A stretch of 64,000 nt of DNA from Paralithodes platypus (GCA_032716605.1 CM064481.1:15773902-15837901); one strand, 5' to 3'. Positions 11,585 to 21,633 are shown, numbered from the stretch's first letter. Made by a program: numbers and translations. The notes: generated by a model not told the origin, from the letters alone.

Positions 11585-13597
11585 TTAAGGGGACCGCCCA
11601 GTATTTACTAGGGGGGTGACTCTGAGCTTTGTCCGATTTTAATGAGATTTCGCACACTTATAGAGGATAATGGAAGGAAAAAAAAAAAAATCTCTCTAGG
11701 TCAATTAGTTCCTGAATTGGGGTGGAAATTAGTTCGAAAATACAAACAAAATTCCGACGTTGATAGGCTTGAAACTCAAGCACTGTACAATCTTTTCAGA
11801 GTGATCAGACAACACAGGACAGGTGGTTTTACAACTCTCTCGGCTCATTTGTTTTATTTTTGATCTAATTGCGGAATTAGGTGACTAGAAAATTAGGTAA
11901 TTATTTTGTACTCGGCAGTTAGCTACCTATGCCAAGGGGCTGTGTCTCAATAAGTTGGAAATGCAAATAAAGGGCGCAAGAGATTTATGGAGCATTAAAC
12001 ACGCTTTCCAACGGTATAAGTAGCCTACCATCCTTATACGATCAGTAGTTACTGAGTTATTGTCGATCAAAGGTCGAAAACTTAAATTTCAAGAAAAAGG
12101 CTTGTAAAGTTCAATGATGTCTTCACTCCAGTCTAATTTCATATAACGTAGTATAAATGTTCTCTATTTCAGTTTTAGGCATTTATATAATATTCATATA
12201 TTTATATATAAGCTTTCCACTAATATTTAGCACCTGGTAATTTTTTCAATGTACAGACATACCACGACCCCCCCCCCCCCCACCCCATATTTGTCCCGTT
12301 GCGGGGTGCTTCGGCGCCCGCGAAAGTTTGAAATAACATAGTTTATGACTTGGAGAAGGCCTATGACAGAGTGGATAGAGAAGGTTTGTGGAAAGTACTT
12401 AGAATATACAGAGTAGATAGCAAGTTGCTGAAAGCAGTGAAGAGCATGTATGAGGGTGCAAAGGCGGCAGTACGTGTGGAGAGTGAGCAGAGCGAGTTCT
12501 TTGACCTCAATGTTGGTTTGAAACAGGAGTGTGTGATGTGGTTGTTTACTGTATATAGGGATGGAGTCATGAAAGAAATACTATCAAGAGCAATGGATGT
12601 TGGTGTATCGCTGAAAAGGGAGGGAATTGAGTGGAAGCTACCTATACTGCTGTTTGTGGATGATACAGTTCTGATGAGTGATAATGAATGGGAGTTGCAG
12701 GGTCTGGTAAATGAGTTTGGAACAGTGTGCGAAAAACGGAATTTGAAGGTAAATGCAGGGAAGAGCAAGGTTATGGTCTTCGAAAGGGGTGAAGTCACAG
12801 AGTGTGAGGTGAAGCTGAACGGTCAGGCTATGGAGATCGTCAACTCTTTTAAGTATCTGGGCAGTGTGTTGAGTAAAGATGGGACTATGGATGAAGAAGT
12901 GAGGGAGAGGGTACAACAGGGGAAGAGGGTTGTAGGAACGCTGAAAACAGTAACAAGAAATAGGGTGGTCAGTATGGAAGTGAAGAAGTCCTTGCATGAC
13001 AGTGTGGTAATCCCGACACTGACTTACGGAAGCGAAGCATGGACGTTGGTTGAGAGACTCAGACCAAGAGTGAGAGCAGTGGAAATGAATTACTTAAGAA
13101 GTGCGTGCGGAGTTACATGGAGGGATAGACAGACTAATGAGGAAGTAAGAAGGAGGTGTGGTGTGGAGGTAGATGTGCTGGAAAGTGTGAAAAGGAACAA
13201 CTTTAGATGGTTCGGCCATATGGAACGTATGGAAAGTGAGAGAATGACTAAGAGGGTGTACGAGAGCGAGATGGAGGGACAGAGAGGGAGAGGTAGACCG
13301 AAAGAGAGGTGGAAGGATGGAGTGAGGAAGTATATGAACGAAGGCGGTGCTGGTTGGGGGGAGGGGCGTCGACTGACTAGGGACAGAGGTGCATGGGGCG
13401 GTTCGTTCGTGGCCACCCCTTCGGGGATCACGGCATCGGGCAATAGATAGATAGATAGATGACCAATTTCCCGTTGTTATTTTGCCTTGGGAGTTGCCAC
13501 ACTGACAGATGACTGACGTACATTGATGTTTCTGGGTTCAGCTAAATATTCCAATTTTAATCGATTATCACCCTCCAACACTGGGCGGTCCCCTTAA
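11585..13597. mobile_element. TTAA element A (non-autonomous), 11589-13593, with TTAA duplication
   Basis: Both ends carry the same inverted repeat: TTAAGGGGACCGCCCAGT at 11585 and ACTGGGCGGTCCCCTTAA ending at 13597. TTAA occurs once at each side as the target duplication. Removing the 2005-bp insert and one TTAA rejoins the DIRS-A gag reading frame (WTVIK on one side, PTRPKVAQP on the other), so the ends are exact. The interior holds no transposase. It contains a 5'-truncated LINE (12341-13461) and about 750 bp of sequence I do not recognise, including a C run at 12268-12281. TTAA targeting is typical of piggyBac, but the GGGG start is not the usual CCC, so superfamily is uncertain. Confidence 0.88.
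12341..13461 (+). pseudogene. RTE-like LINE, 5'-truncated RT, (ATAG)n tail
   Basis: The open frame from 12350 gives the RT palm to C-terminus: MEKAYDRVDREGLWKVL (motif A), NVGLKQECVMW, LLFVDDTVLMSD (catalytic, Val for Ala in the usual FADD), LKVNAGKSKVMVFERG, SFKYLGSVLSKDGTM, PTLTYGSEAWTLVERL and RWFGHMERMESERMTKRV. It is open for 366 codons to a stop at 13448, but the endonuclease and RT fingers are absent. The stop codon lies inside an (ATAG)n run (13441-13461), which forms the 3' tail. The same tail marks three other copies in the window. The TYGSEAW and RWFGH signatures fit the RTE-like group; clade is tentative. It lies inside TTAA element A. Confidence 0.83.
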
Positions 13598-15600
13598 TGA
13601 CTGTCCAGGACATATCAGGGCCATATAAGAGGGGCATAGGGCCCCTCTTAGAAGGCACTGAATGATCAAGGGGAGGTGGAATTAAATCCGCTAATAAGTT
13701 TAACTTTGAAGGTAGAAGAGAAGCGGTAACAGGCGTAGGATCCGCCGGATTGACAGTGACAGGGGGAGGTTGAATGTTAACTTGGGGTCGAACTTGCACT
13801 TGCCCTAGAGGTCGCACCGCCGGGGCTACAGGTGTTGATACCTTAACTTGTCGTTCTTTCTTAACTGACTTGACAAAATCTAGCCATTCCTGAAACTGTT
13901 CATTATAGTCACTTTAAATCCACCTTCCTGGCCAGATGCTGTCGTAGGGCGAGAAAATTCCGAGCCCTGCGTTCCAGAGGGTGAAGGAGATCGACGTTGG
14001 CCAGACGGGATTTCCTCCATGTCTGCTAAATATTGTTGCAGATGTGTGACACCCGGTGCCCGGGCTTGGGAGGCTGGTAAAGCCTCCGACCGAGTCTCGC
14101 CAGTCTGGGCAGCAGTGTCAAGTGTCCTTGTTCGCGATACAGGAACGCCGGGCAGAAGGTCCTAACCCAAATAGAGATCAGGTATAGGGGAGGTTTCCAT
14201 GTGTTCAGCGACAGAATCTTCAAACTGCTCAGAGGGATAGGAGATACTGTATCATCATCTTGTCTGCTATAAGGGACACTGCTACTTCGATTGGGCGGGT
14301 GCCCAACCCCGAAAGGGGTTGAAATAGGGGAGCTATCCCCCCGCCAAAGGCGGCTTTCTAGGGCCTTTCCTAGCTGATGCTGAGAGGATTGGGTTCTAGT
14401 CATATGGTGATGGGCTGGTCTAACAGAGTGAGAGCTGAGCAATCTCTGCCATACCCATAGCTTACTCTGACTGTTCCTTTAACTTATATATTTTCTAGAT
14501 CTCAAGTGACGGCGTCTCTTCCGTGGATTGACCTCCCAATCTACCAAGATTGGAAGCCAAATTGTCACATTTTTCCCTTGCCCCTCAGCTTTCTCTTTAT
14601 AATTGCTGAGGGGCACAGGGCCCTGGGTGGAGCTTTGGTTTCCCGGGCGTTTCCGCGCCCTCCTCAGCTCCCCGCCATGGAGTGGCTTCGGTCACCCAGG
14701 CTTTATTGTGGTCGGCAGGGAGGGTTCTGTGGGGGCGCTCGGTTATGGCCTTGGAATTGCTCAGGGCCTTGGGGCTGTTCGGCCAGGCAGCTTGGGGAAC
14801 AACAACAACAACAACAACCCCAAGTACCGGAATAACGGGAGGCGCTGGCGTGCCATCCGTCGGGGGATCATAAACTGAGGTGTGGGGCCTATAACATTTG
14901 CATCCGTGTCTTGAGAGAGATTCCGGCGGGAAGAAGGTACACATTCCGGTGTGACTGAGGTCTGAGACTTCGAGAGCTTCTTCGTAGATGACCGCTTGGA
15001 GGATCTCTTCATGTCCTTTGACTTGTCATCGCCTTGTACAGTACCAGGGCGGCAGCGAAGTCAGGACGGTGCTTTTTGGGCTCTTGTAGCCGAAGAGGTG
15101 ATGAAGACCTATGTTTCTCCAGAGCGGAACGAGACCTATAACGCCAGAAGGTCGGAGCAGACTACCCCGGCGCAGGCCCATCAGAGGTCCTGGGTCTCTT
15201 GGAGAGGCGGGAGGGAGCATCACGACCGCTAAAGTCATCTGAATGTTTCGAACTTGACTTTTTCACTTTAGAACCGCTGGCTACATATGAAGAAGGCAGT
15301 GTCTTTAATAAATTGTCTAATAAGGGATCATCCAATTGTAGAGATTTATGGGTTACATTTTTACAGTACAGCACAAAAATGGATTTGATATTAAGCAATA
15401 TTGTCTTACATTTGCTGTCGGAGTGAGTTAGGAAGCCATTGCGTAACACTGAACATTGTGGGCATGTTTTCGAGAGCCACTGACCCCTGGACCTGTCGAG
15501 ACAGGTCACACATGTGACATTTCACGCACAATTTGTGTCCAATGACAGAGATGTTCGAACAACCAGAGCCAGAACAAAAGGTAAACCCACTGTAATCCAT
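13598..15600 (-). pseudogene. DIRS-A gag, N-terminal part
   Basis: From about 15600 on the minus strand the product begins MDYSGFTFCSGSGCSN and GHKLCVKC. After a frame change near 15520 comes CLDRSRGQWLSKTCPQC. Together these make a cysteine/histidine-rich, probably zinc-binding head. DIRS-C has a clear homologue (31960-32187). It continues with HKSLQLDDPLLDNLLKTL and a Ser/Arg-rich linker. Near 13650-13600 it reaches GPMPLLYGPDMSW, the conserved gag block also found in B and C. Several frameshifts and a SINE-like insertion (14716-14818) break it. An 11-bp stem (TGCCCCTCAGC and its complement) lies at about 14579-14614. Confidence 0.7.
14716..14818 (+). mobile_element. SINE-like unit with (AAC)n tail, copy 1
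   Basis: The segment TTCTGTGGG through GGGGCTGTTCGGCCAGGCAG and CTTGGGG ends in seven AAC units (14798-14818). The same sequence in inverted orientation sits at 34370-34465, where it is flanked by a perfect 12-bp target duplication. That proves it is a mobile unit. Here the 5' boundary is uncertain and no duplication was found; similarity may extend left of 14716. No tRNA-like A or B box was recognised. It interrupts DIRS-A gag. Confidence 0.65.
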
Positions 15601-15710
15601 CGCTCCCTCCCACCGGGAGGTTGCAAATCCTCCTAGGTGTCCCGGGTGGTAACTTGGCTACCGCACCTGAGGGTTGAAAAATTCAAGAATCAATGCTCAT
15701 AGGGACATAT

Positions 15711-16206
15711 TATAAGTTTGACTCCTGTAAGGAGATAAAGAAAACCTAATATTTAGTAGTGGCCCCGTAATCATTGACGAACATGCCTATTACATAAGGC
15801 ATCCTCTTCAAACACTAATCCGCCGTAGTTTGAATCTACCGCGCAGAACATTTAAAATCTGAGGAGCCTTCATCATGAGCGCACGCGACCTCACTCATGG
15901 CTTCAGTCATTATGAATTGGGTTCTCACTACGAAAAAACTTCGTAAAAAATAAAAACAAAAAGAAAATAAGAATAACTATCCAATAAGCTTTCCATCATA
16001 TCGTGGATGTACTTGTGTGGATCTTTGACCAGACGCTGATTCAGGCGTCATTCTTCCTTCACTGACTGACATATCAAGTAAACCAAAATCCTTAATACAT
16101 CAACGAATGGCAAGGGGATGGTCGGGAGGGCCCCAGTCATCAATGATTACGGGGCCACTACTAAATATTAGGTTTTCTTTATCTCCTTACAGGAGTCAAA
16201 CCTATA
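15711..16206. repeat. DIRS terminal module with 67-bp inverted arms
   Basis: Bases 15711-15777 and 16140-16206 are inverted copies of each other with one mismatch. They contain AACCTAATATTTAGTAGTGG and its complement, and enclose about 360 bp. Equivalent modules lie at 26352-30665 (interrupted by two LINEs) and 49122-49612. In DIRS elements an internal region complementary to the terminal repeats is used to circularise the cDNA; the arms probably represent that arrangement. Next to the right arm is another terminal-like stretch, TTTATTAGTGGCCCCTCCAT (16209-). Confidence 0.75.
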
Positions 16207-16805
16207 ATTTATTAGTGGCCCCTCCATCATTGACGAACATGCCTGATTTCTTTGGAGGGGGACATTCGTAATCATATCATAACTCTAGAAAAGCAGATAA
16301 TCAAACAACCACATAGTATTCTTACTTTGAAAATATATTTACACATGGCGCAGACCATATATATACAAAAAAGGGGTTCAAGCAGGTGCGTGCTTCAAAG
16401 AAGCCTGCTTGACAAAAAGGGGTAACTCTGGAGATTCTGTGAACAGATCTGTAGTTACAAAGGCACCCCACTCAACGAGTGGTGACTAAAATAACAAGTT
16501 ATAAGTTTACATGTGCACATATAACACCATAATATTCGTGGAAATATTTTGCAAAATATCTCCACTGTATACTAAATTGCTTCCACAGCTAAAACTACTA
16601 TAACAACCCTGTTGTTTGTACTAACATTGTACTAGCACAATTTCTCGCCCTGAATAGAACAGAGAAATTTTCATATCACATTATACATAATTTGTATCAC
16701 AGCTCTTACACTCCGGCGGGGTCTAGGGTGTCCTATGTCACACTGACTGCACCCCCCCCCCCCCCTCTTTTCCTTGAAAGTAAACAAAAGTGACTGAAGG
16801 GCCAC
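16207..16805 (-). other. DIRS-B 3' untranslated region
   Basis: Between the recombinase stop and the terminal arms there is no open frame of note. It contains a C run (16751-16765). It shares a short stretch with the DIRS-C leader (CTTCRAAGAAGSCTGCTTG near 16400 and 30850), which supports inverted terminal repeats that extend into both ends. Confidence 0.6.
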
Positions 16806-19664
16806 CTAGACCCTCTGCCTTAAAGCTATACATGGTAAGGAAGGTTTGTCTAGAGCAACTGACAAGTATCTAGTCAAAAACGTATGATTAGAAGCCCACA
16901 AATGTGTGGACGTAATATCTTCTACTGAAAAGTTCTTCAGGAAACGTAAAGAGGCTGCCCATTTGCGTAAATCGTGGGCCCTACCCACAACGCCGGGATT
17001 ACTCTCTTTAATGACTTCGACCAAAAGAGAAGCCAATCTCCGTTTCAGTAAGCGTTTACCCGTACTTGCTACCCACAAAGCACCTTGGGGGTTTAGAGGA
17101 GCTACTCTCAAATATTTGGTTAGAGCTTGCACTGGACATAGATTATGGTGCACCTTTCCCCTTTTTAACGCCGGCACAGTGAACTCTGAAAACACGTGTG
17201 CACTGTGCTCATTCTTGGCTACAAAACCTGGGGAAGGTGCAATGTGAATACATTCATTAAGTCTACCAAACCTAAGGCAATTAGGTGTGTTGCTCATCGC
17301 CGCCAGCTCAGACACCCTGTTCCCGGTGGCCAAAGCCAAAAGGAATACCGCCTTTTTTAAGAGTAATGCAAAATCTGCAGTATTTTGGTACAGACGAGAG
17401 TGAAGTAAAGACAATGCCTTGTCCAGAGACCAAGTAGGCATGAGCTGACGGGGAGGTGGGCGGAGTTTAAAACATGCTCTCATAAAACCTGTTTCCTCCG
17501 CTACCGGTATGGAGAGACCTGTAAGGTCTAAAAAGGGCACTCTAATCGCAGTTAAGTGATTTTTTAACGTTACCACAGATAAACGTATCTGCTCAAACAG
17601 ATAATTCAAATAATTAAAAACTAACGCCACTGAGGGCACAGTCTGTTCTGTTCGAATGATCCAAGAAGTAAAGGCTTGCCAATGTGATTGATACTGCCGT
17701 TTTGTAGGTTGAGTATATTGATTTATTAATTTATTGGTCACATCTCTACCATATGGTGCTAGCCACTTGGCCTCCTGAATGTCCATAATGCAAAAGTCAG
17801 CGAGGTCGCTAGGTTGCCAATCGTGTCTAAGTGGAAATACTCGACCGGGAGCGACACCGGGTGCGGGCACCACGTCTTTAATTGCTGGTACCATAACTGC
17901 GCCGGCCACAGGGGCGCAATTAGCGAGACTAAGCCTCGATAATCTCGTAGTTTGTTCACTACGTGGCACATGAGTGACGCGTCTGGCGGCGGAAACAGAT
18001 AGATGGAGCTCCATCTGTTCCAGTCTGTCACTAGGGCGTCTGGCCCCCCCTGCCGGCGTTCTCGTCCGGCGGGTGAGGTATAGAGAGAGTTTGTGAGTCT
18101 CCTCGGATGCAAACAGATCCACTTGTGGATGGTAGAGCTCTGCAATCATTAGGTTGAAAATGGGTTGCTTGAGCTCCCATTCTACTGTCGTGCTCTGTCT
18201 CCGGGACAGAGCGTCTGCCCAGACGTTTGCTATGCCTGGGAGATAAGATGCGTAAAGATAAATGTCTAGTCTGTTGGCTAGAGTAAAAATCTCTTCCGAC
18301 ACGTTTAGCAACTTCCGTGATCTCGTTGACCCCTGTTTCTGAATGCAGTGAACCGCATTCAGATTGTCCATTCTGAAGGCGACCGACTTGCCCCGTAAAG
18401 TAGAGCCGTGAGCCTGAAGGAAATACAAGGGGACTAGTAATTCTTTGACATTGATGTGGGAGATTTCTAAGTGGGACCAAAGCCCCTGACCCTGGTGCCC
18501 CTGGTTTGACTGAAAACCCCAACCTATTGTGCCTGACGCATCCGTGTCTACCCATACCGTTGGCGGAGGAGAGGTCCATGACATTACTGAGTGCAACATT
18601 TCCCTCTTCGCCCAGACCGCTAGTAAGGTGTGGATTAATTTTGGTATGGGCCATAATTTTCCCGCCGGTAAGAGTGGGAAATATTTGTTGCCCTCCAATA
18701 TTAACCGTTTTACTTTCAACCGGCCCAACATTACAGTTAGTTGAATCCAGTTGAGAGAGCCGACCAGAGACTCCCATATTCTCTGTGTCGTAGTCAGACT
18801 GTGAAGAAACATGAACAGTTTCCTGCGAAACCTGTTTCGATTGTCCACACTCTGACTCAGAGTGAGAGCAGCTGTGTCCCAAACCAGCCCTATCCACTGA
18901 ACTACTCGTGAGGGAACAAGGTTTGACTTTACCAGATTTACCTTGAACCCTAGAGTTTTGACATGATTTAAGGTTATGTTGACATGTTTGATGCATAATT
19001 GCTCTGTCTCTGCCACCACCAGCCAGTCGTCTAGGTACCTCAAAATTCTGATGCCTTGCTTTAACAATGGCATCAGGGCTTGCCGGACTAATTTCGTGAA
19101 TAATCGAGGTGCCAGGTTCAAACCGAATGGCATCCTCTGAAAAACAAAATTTTGATGCCTGATACGTAAGGCCAGAAACCTTTGAAATCTTTTGTTTACC
19201 GATACGTGCCAATAAGCGTCTGTCAGGTTTAGGGAACACATCCAACCTCCCGGCGGAAGTGTTAGCCTGATTTGGTGTACTGTTAACATTCGGAATGACT
19301 CGTTGTGAATGTGAAGGTTCAGATACGACAGGTCTACGACCGGTCTCATCTGAACACTGTCCCTTTTGGGAACCAAAAATAGCTTGGACGTGAATACTGG
19401 GTAATTTGGAGGGACCGGGATGATGACATTCTTGGCAATCATTTCCTGGACCAGTGACTCCACCTCTAAAGAAACTAGATTCGCCGTTGTCGGCTGACGT
19501 AAGCGAGGTCGCTGGAGCCACTGCCAAGTGATGCCTTTGCGTGCCACCATCCGTGCCCAAGTGTTTAACGGCCATGCTTGGTGACACGTTCGGAACGACC
19601 CAGTTAGCAGACAAGGGTTCGCCGGCTGTACTACCCTCGGATCCACCGGCCTTGAGACTGGCAC
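16806..19664 (-). CDS. DIRS-B RT-RNase H-tyrosine recombinase in one open frame (952 codons)
   Basis: Uninterrupted from a GTG-type start region at 19664 to the stop at 16806. RT: LFLVPKRDSVQMRPVVDLS, CSLNLTDAYWHV (residues 143-154), FQRMPFGLNLAP and RYLDDWLVV (YLDD at 210-213). RNase H: VDTDASG (Asp375), VKELL (Glu408), RMDNLN (Asp433) and WADALSR (Asp484). Recombinase: ATGNRVSELAAMS (Arg783), RAHDLRKWAAS (His897, Arg900) and FLTRYLSVAL (Tyr933), so the R-HxxR-Y tetrad is complete. Oddities: the first RT catalytic Asp is Asn146 (other copies have LDLT), and between about 540 and 600 the frame is shifted relative to DIRS-D and other frames. As a result RNase H is fused to the recombinase, which in relatives is a separate overlapping frame. 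Despite the open frame, RT is probably inactive. Confidence 0.88.
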   Translation of the reverse strand: MPVSRPVDPRVVQPANPCLLTGSFRTCHQAWPLNTWARMVARKGITWQWLQRPRLRQPTTANLVSLEVESLVQEMIAKNVIIPVPPNYPVFTSKLFLVPKRDSVQMRPVVDLSYLNLHIHNESFRMLTVHQIRLTLPPGGWMCSLNLTDAYWHVSVNKRFQRFLALRIRHQNFVFQRMPFGLNLAPRLFTKLVRQALMPLLKQGIRILRYLDDWLVVAETEQLCIKHVNITLNHVKTLGFKVNLVKSNLVPSRVVQWIGLVWDTAALTLSQSVDNRNRFRRKLFMFLHSLTTTQRIWESLVGSLNWIQLTVMLGRLKVKRLILEGNKYFPLLPAGKLWPIPKLIHTLLAVWAKREMLHSVMSWTSPPPTVWVDTDASGTIGWGFQSNQGHQGQGLWSHLEISHINVKELLVPLYFLQAHGSTLRGKSVAFRMDNLNAVHCIQKQGSTRSRKLLNVSEEIFTLANRLDIYLYASYLPGIANVWADALSRRQSTTVEWELKQPIFNLMIAELYHPQVDLFASEETHKLSLYLTRRTRTPAGGARRPSDRLEQMELHLSVSAARRVTHVPRSEQTTRLSRLSLANCAPVAGAVMVPAIKDVVPAPGVAPGRVFPLRHDWQPSDLADFCIMDIQEAKWLAPYGRDVTNKLINQYTQPTKRQYQSHWQAFTSWIIRTEQTVPSVALVFNYLNYLFEQIRLSVVTLKNHLTAIRVPFLDLTGLSIPVAEETGFMRACFKLRPPPRQLMPTWSLDKALSLLHSRLYQNTADFALLLKKAVFLLALATGNRVSELAAMSNTPNCLRFGRLNECIHIAPSPGFVAKNEHSAHVFSEFTVPALKRGKVHHNLCPVQALTKYLRVAPLNPQGALWVASTGKRLLKRRLASLLVEVIKESNPGVVGRAHDLRKWAASLRFLKNFSVEDITSTHLWASNHTFLTRYLSVALDKPSLPCIALRQRV

Positions 19665-19690
19665 CGGGAGCGAGAGAGACTTTAGTTTTT

Positions 19691-21112
19691 TTATGGTGGT
19701 GGATTTGGTGGTGGAGGACGCTTCGCCGGCTGGCTGGCGTTGGCAGAAGACGGGCCCTGACCTGGCTTATTATAGCCGCGTCCTCTCTGACCTGAAAACC
19801 TACCCTGTCTATGCCTGTACTGACCTTGAGGGGAGGAGGACTGAGGCGGATGAAAGGGCTTAGATCCCCCCGGCTGAGCCTTAGCGACTGGCTTGGGTTT
19901 GGGGAAGTTAAAGGCAGGTTTCTTAGAAAGGGTGGGACTATGTTTAAAGGCCTGAACCATATTAAAAACTGTGCGCCACACTTCAGGGGACATTAAAGAG
20001 GGAGTGAGCACTGGTGACATGACCACCTGATTCGCGATGCGATCAGGCAGCTTCCGGACCAAGGACATTCTGAGATCTTGTCTCGCTCGTACCGCCTCAA
20101 GCAAGGCCGTGCGTATGTCACCCAATGATTGGATTGACGACTGAAGAAGCAGTCGCCGGGACAGTTCAACCGATCTTCTGGCATCCGCGTCTGCGATTGC
20201 CTGAGTGGACCGGAGCAATGACTTTGCTACCTGTTGTGACACTATGTATTGGGAGAACAGGCGAAAAGCTTTCCCCCGTAGCCTAAATTCTCGGTCTAGG
20301 TGAGTTGGGGTAGGGGTAGTGAAAGGGTCTTTTAGTTCACAAAGATTAATTTTAGGGGCAGCTAAGAAAGCAAACAAAGCTGAAGGGACTCCTCCGGCAG
20401 AACACACTGGCATGGAGAACCAAGAATGAGTATCTTGAGGGATCTGGTGGGAAGTTTTGGAAGTAAATGTGGTCGCAAAGTTTTGAGCCTCTGTCTCCCA
20501 TTCCACCCAAGGTCCTGGACCCAACTGCCCCACCTTCAAGACTGGATTAGCGGCTGCGTCTGTGACGGTTTGCAAATCGAGTTCTGGAGTGAGAGCTGAC
20601 AGTATCTTAATGTCATTAAACCCATCATGCTTAGACCAGTCAGAAAACAATTTTGAAGCTGAGGCAGAGGGTAAAGCAGGCTTAGCAGTATAAACAAAAT
20701 AGTCCTGGTGATAATAACTAGGTATAGCCTTGATATTGACATCTAGTACATTCCCCAAAGTATCCAAGGCCCGTAATTTCTTAGATTTATTGCCTTGGAT
20801 GACCCACTCTTGCGGCACTGGGAGTTCCCCTGACAAGGTAGGTTGGGCTAGCTCTGGCTTAGTGGGGTTCAAAAGGACCCATGACTCGTCTGGGCCGTAA
20901 AGCAAGGGCATAGCTACCTTTCTGAGAGGAGCTTTGTCTAAAGGGGGCGGATTGACATCCGTTATCACCCTTACATTCGAAGTGGTCAATGCCGCCGTAG
21001 CAGGCCTAGTGACCCCCGATGGTGACATAGAGGGAGGGTGAGGGATCTGAGTCAAAGCAATAGAAGTCATCAGAGGCCGTACCGTAGAGCTTGTTGTGGG
21101 GGCAATGCTCAT
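19691..21112 (-). CDS. DIRS-B gag-like protein
   Basis: The frame is open from 21181, but its first 23 codons come from the TTAA MITE. The first methionine in DIRS sequence is at 21112 (MSIAPTTSSTV). Conserved gag blocks are present: AMPLLYGPDESW, LSGELPVPQEW, KALDTLG-like RALDTLGNVLD, DWSKHDGFNDIKILSALTPE, GPGPWVEWETEAQ, SHQIPQDTHSWF, RLLLQSSIQSLGDIR and EAVRARQDLRMSLVRKLPD. The C-terminal 80 residues are Gln/Gly/Pro/Arg-rich (QGRFSGQRGRGYNKPG), suggesting RNA binding, and end in a Pro run. The RT frame starts 27 bases downstream of the last sense codon in another frame. The N-terminal cysteine-rich head of other copies is missing. Confidence 0.82.
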   Translation of the reverse strand: MSIAPTTSSTVRPLMTSIALTQIPHPPSMSPSGVTRPATAALTTSNVRVITDVNPPPLDKAPLRKVAMPLLYGPDESWVLLNPTKPELAQPTLSGELPVPQEWVIQGNKSKKLRALDTLGNVLDVNIKAIPSYYHQDYFVYTAKPALPSASASKLFSDWSKHDGFNDIKILSALTPELDLQTVTDAAANPVLKVGQLGPGPWVEWETEAQNFATTFTSKTSHQIPQDTHSWFSMPVCSAGGVPSALFAFLAAPKINLCELKDPFTTPTPTHLDREFRLRGKAFRLFSQYIVSQQVAKSLLRSTQAIADADARRSVELSRRLLLQSSIQSLGDIRTALLEAVRARQDLRMSLVRKLPDRIANQVVMSPVLTPSLMSPEVWRTVFNMVQAFKHSPTLSKKPAFNFPKPKPVAKAQPGGSKPFHPPQSSSPQGQYRHRQGRFSGQRGRGYNKPGQGPSSANASQPAKRPPPPNPPP

Positions 21113-21156
21113 AGGGACATATACTAGGCTGGAAAAGCTAAAATTACAATTCCACG

Positions 21157-21633
21157 TTAACCCTTCTTGCCCGGGCTGCATTTCTAAATGTTGATAGTTT
21201 TACCCGGGCGATCTGGCCAAAAAACGTTGTATGTAAACATAGGCCTATTTTTGTTAATTTAATAGCTAAAGAATTCACACAAATCTAGCCCTTAGCCCAT
21301 AGCCCTTACTTGTATCTGTAGACTGCCGTTGAGTAGAGCTCTCTAGGTCAACTGGTTCAGGTGTGATGACGATTTCCGTGGAGAGAGTTTTGCTGCGTAT
21401 TTAGCCATATTGGACACTTTGGAAGACTAATTTTCGCTATAACTGGTAATGGCTGACAAGGTCGGACTGATAAGCGATGTAGTTGAGGCTTGGTGGCGCT
21501 ACAAACATTTCGCCGCGTGGCTTTCAAAGCACGCTAAGGACGCTTTCAAGCATACAGATTTTAAAATGCTGCCCGGGCTCCGGGCTTTCGCAACTTGCGG
21601 CATTTAAAATGCTGCCCGGGCAGGAAGGGTTAA
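21157..21633. mobile_element. TTAA element B, copy 1 (piggyBac-type MITE), 21161-21629
   Basis: The ends are TTAACCCTTCTTGCCCGGGC at 21157 and GCCCGGGCAGGAAGGGTTAA ending at 21633: inverted repeats starting CCCTTC and a TTAA duplication. The 469-bp interior has no gene. A copy of nearly the same length (470 bp) with matching ends and interior (for example GACGATTTCCGTGGAGAGAG) lies at 39644-40113. It is inserted in the 5' part of DIRS-B next to gag. The CCC start and TTAA site are typical of piggyBac. An autonomous partner with these ends is not in the window. Confidence 0.88.

Larger units (their letters stand above)
9241..15710 (-). mobile_element. DIRS-A: decayed DIRS-type retrotransposon (gag, RT; 3' part lost)
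   Basis: Read on the minus strand, the order is a cysteine-rich gag head (about 15600), the gag core, then RT and the first residues of RNase H. The copy ends at about 9241 just after ATDASG, so most of RNase H and all of the tyrosine recombinase are missing. At the other end its leader is cut about 110 bases before the gag start by the terminal arm of DIRS-B (15711). Insertions inside it are a TTAA-flanked element (11589-13593) and a SINE-like unit (14716-14818). DIRS elements are recognised by an RT-RNaseH of distinctive sequence together with a tyrosine recombinase in place of a DDE integrase; here the class is assigned by close similarity to DIRS-B. Confidence 0.85.

Noticed and set aside
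12341..13461. A host gene with RT-like fold
   Set aside because: It has a LINE tail, 5' truncation and several copies in the window; a transposon remnant.
19680..19700. AAAAAAC slippery heptamer at the DIRS-B gag/RT junction, suggesting -1 frameshifting
   Set aside because: The heptamer lies after the gag stop codon, so it cannot shift gag ribosomes. In DIRS-A the relative frame of gag and RT differs, so no consistent recoding model holds.
21113..21181. DIRS-B gag start at 21181
   Set aside because: The first codons, MQPGQEG, come from the terminal repeat of the TTAA MITE, so this is not the native start.
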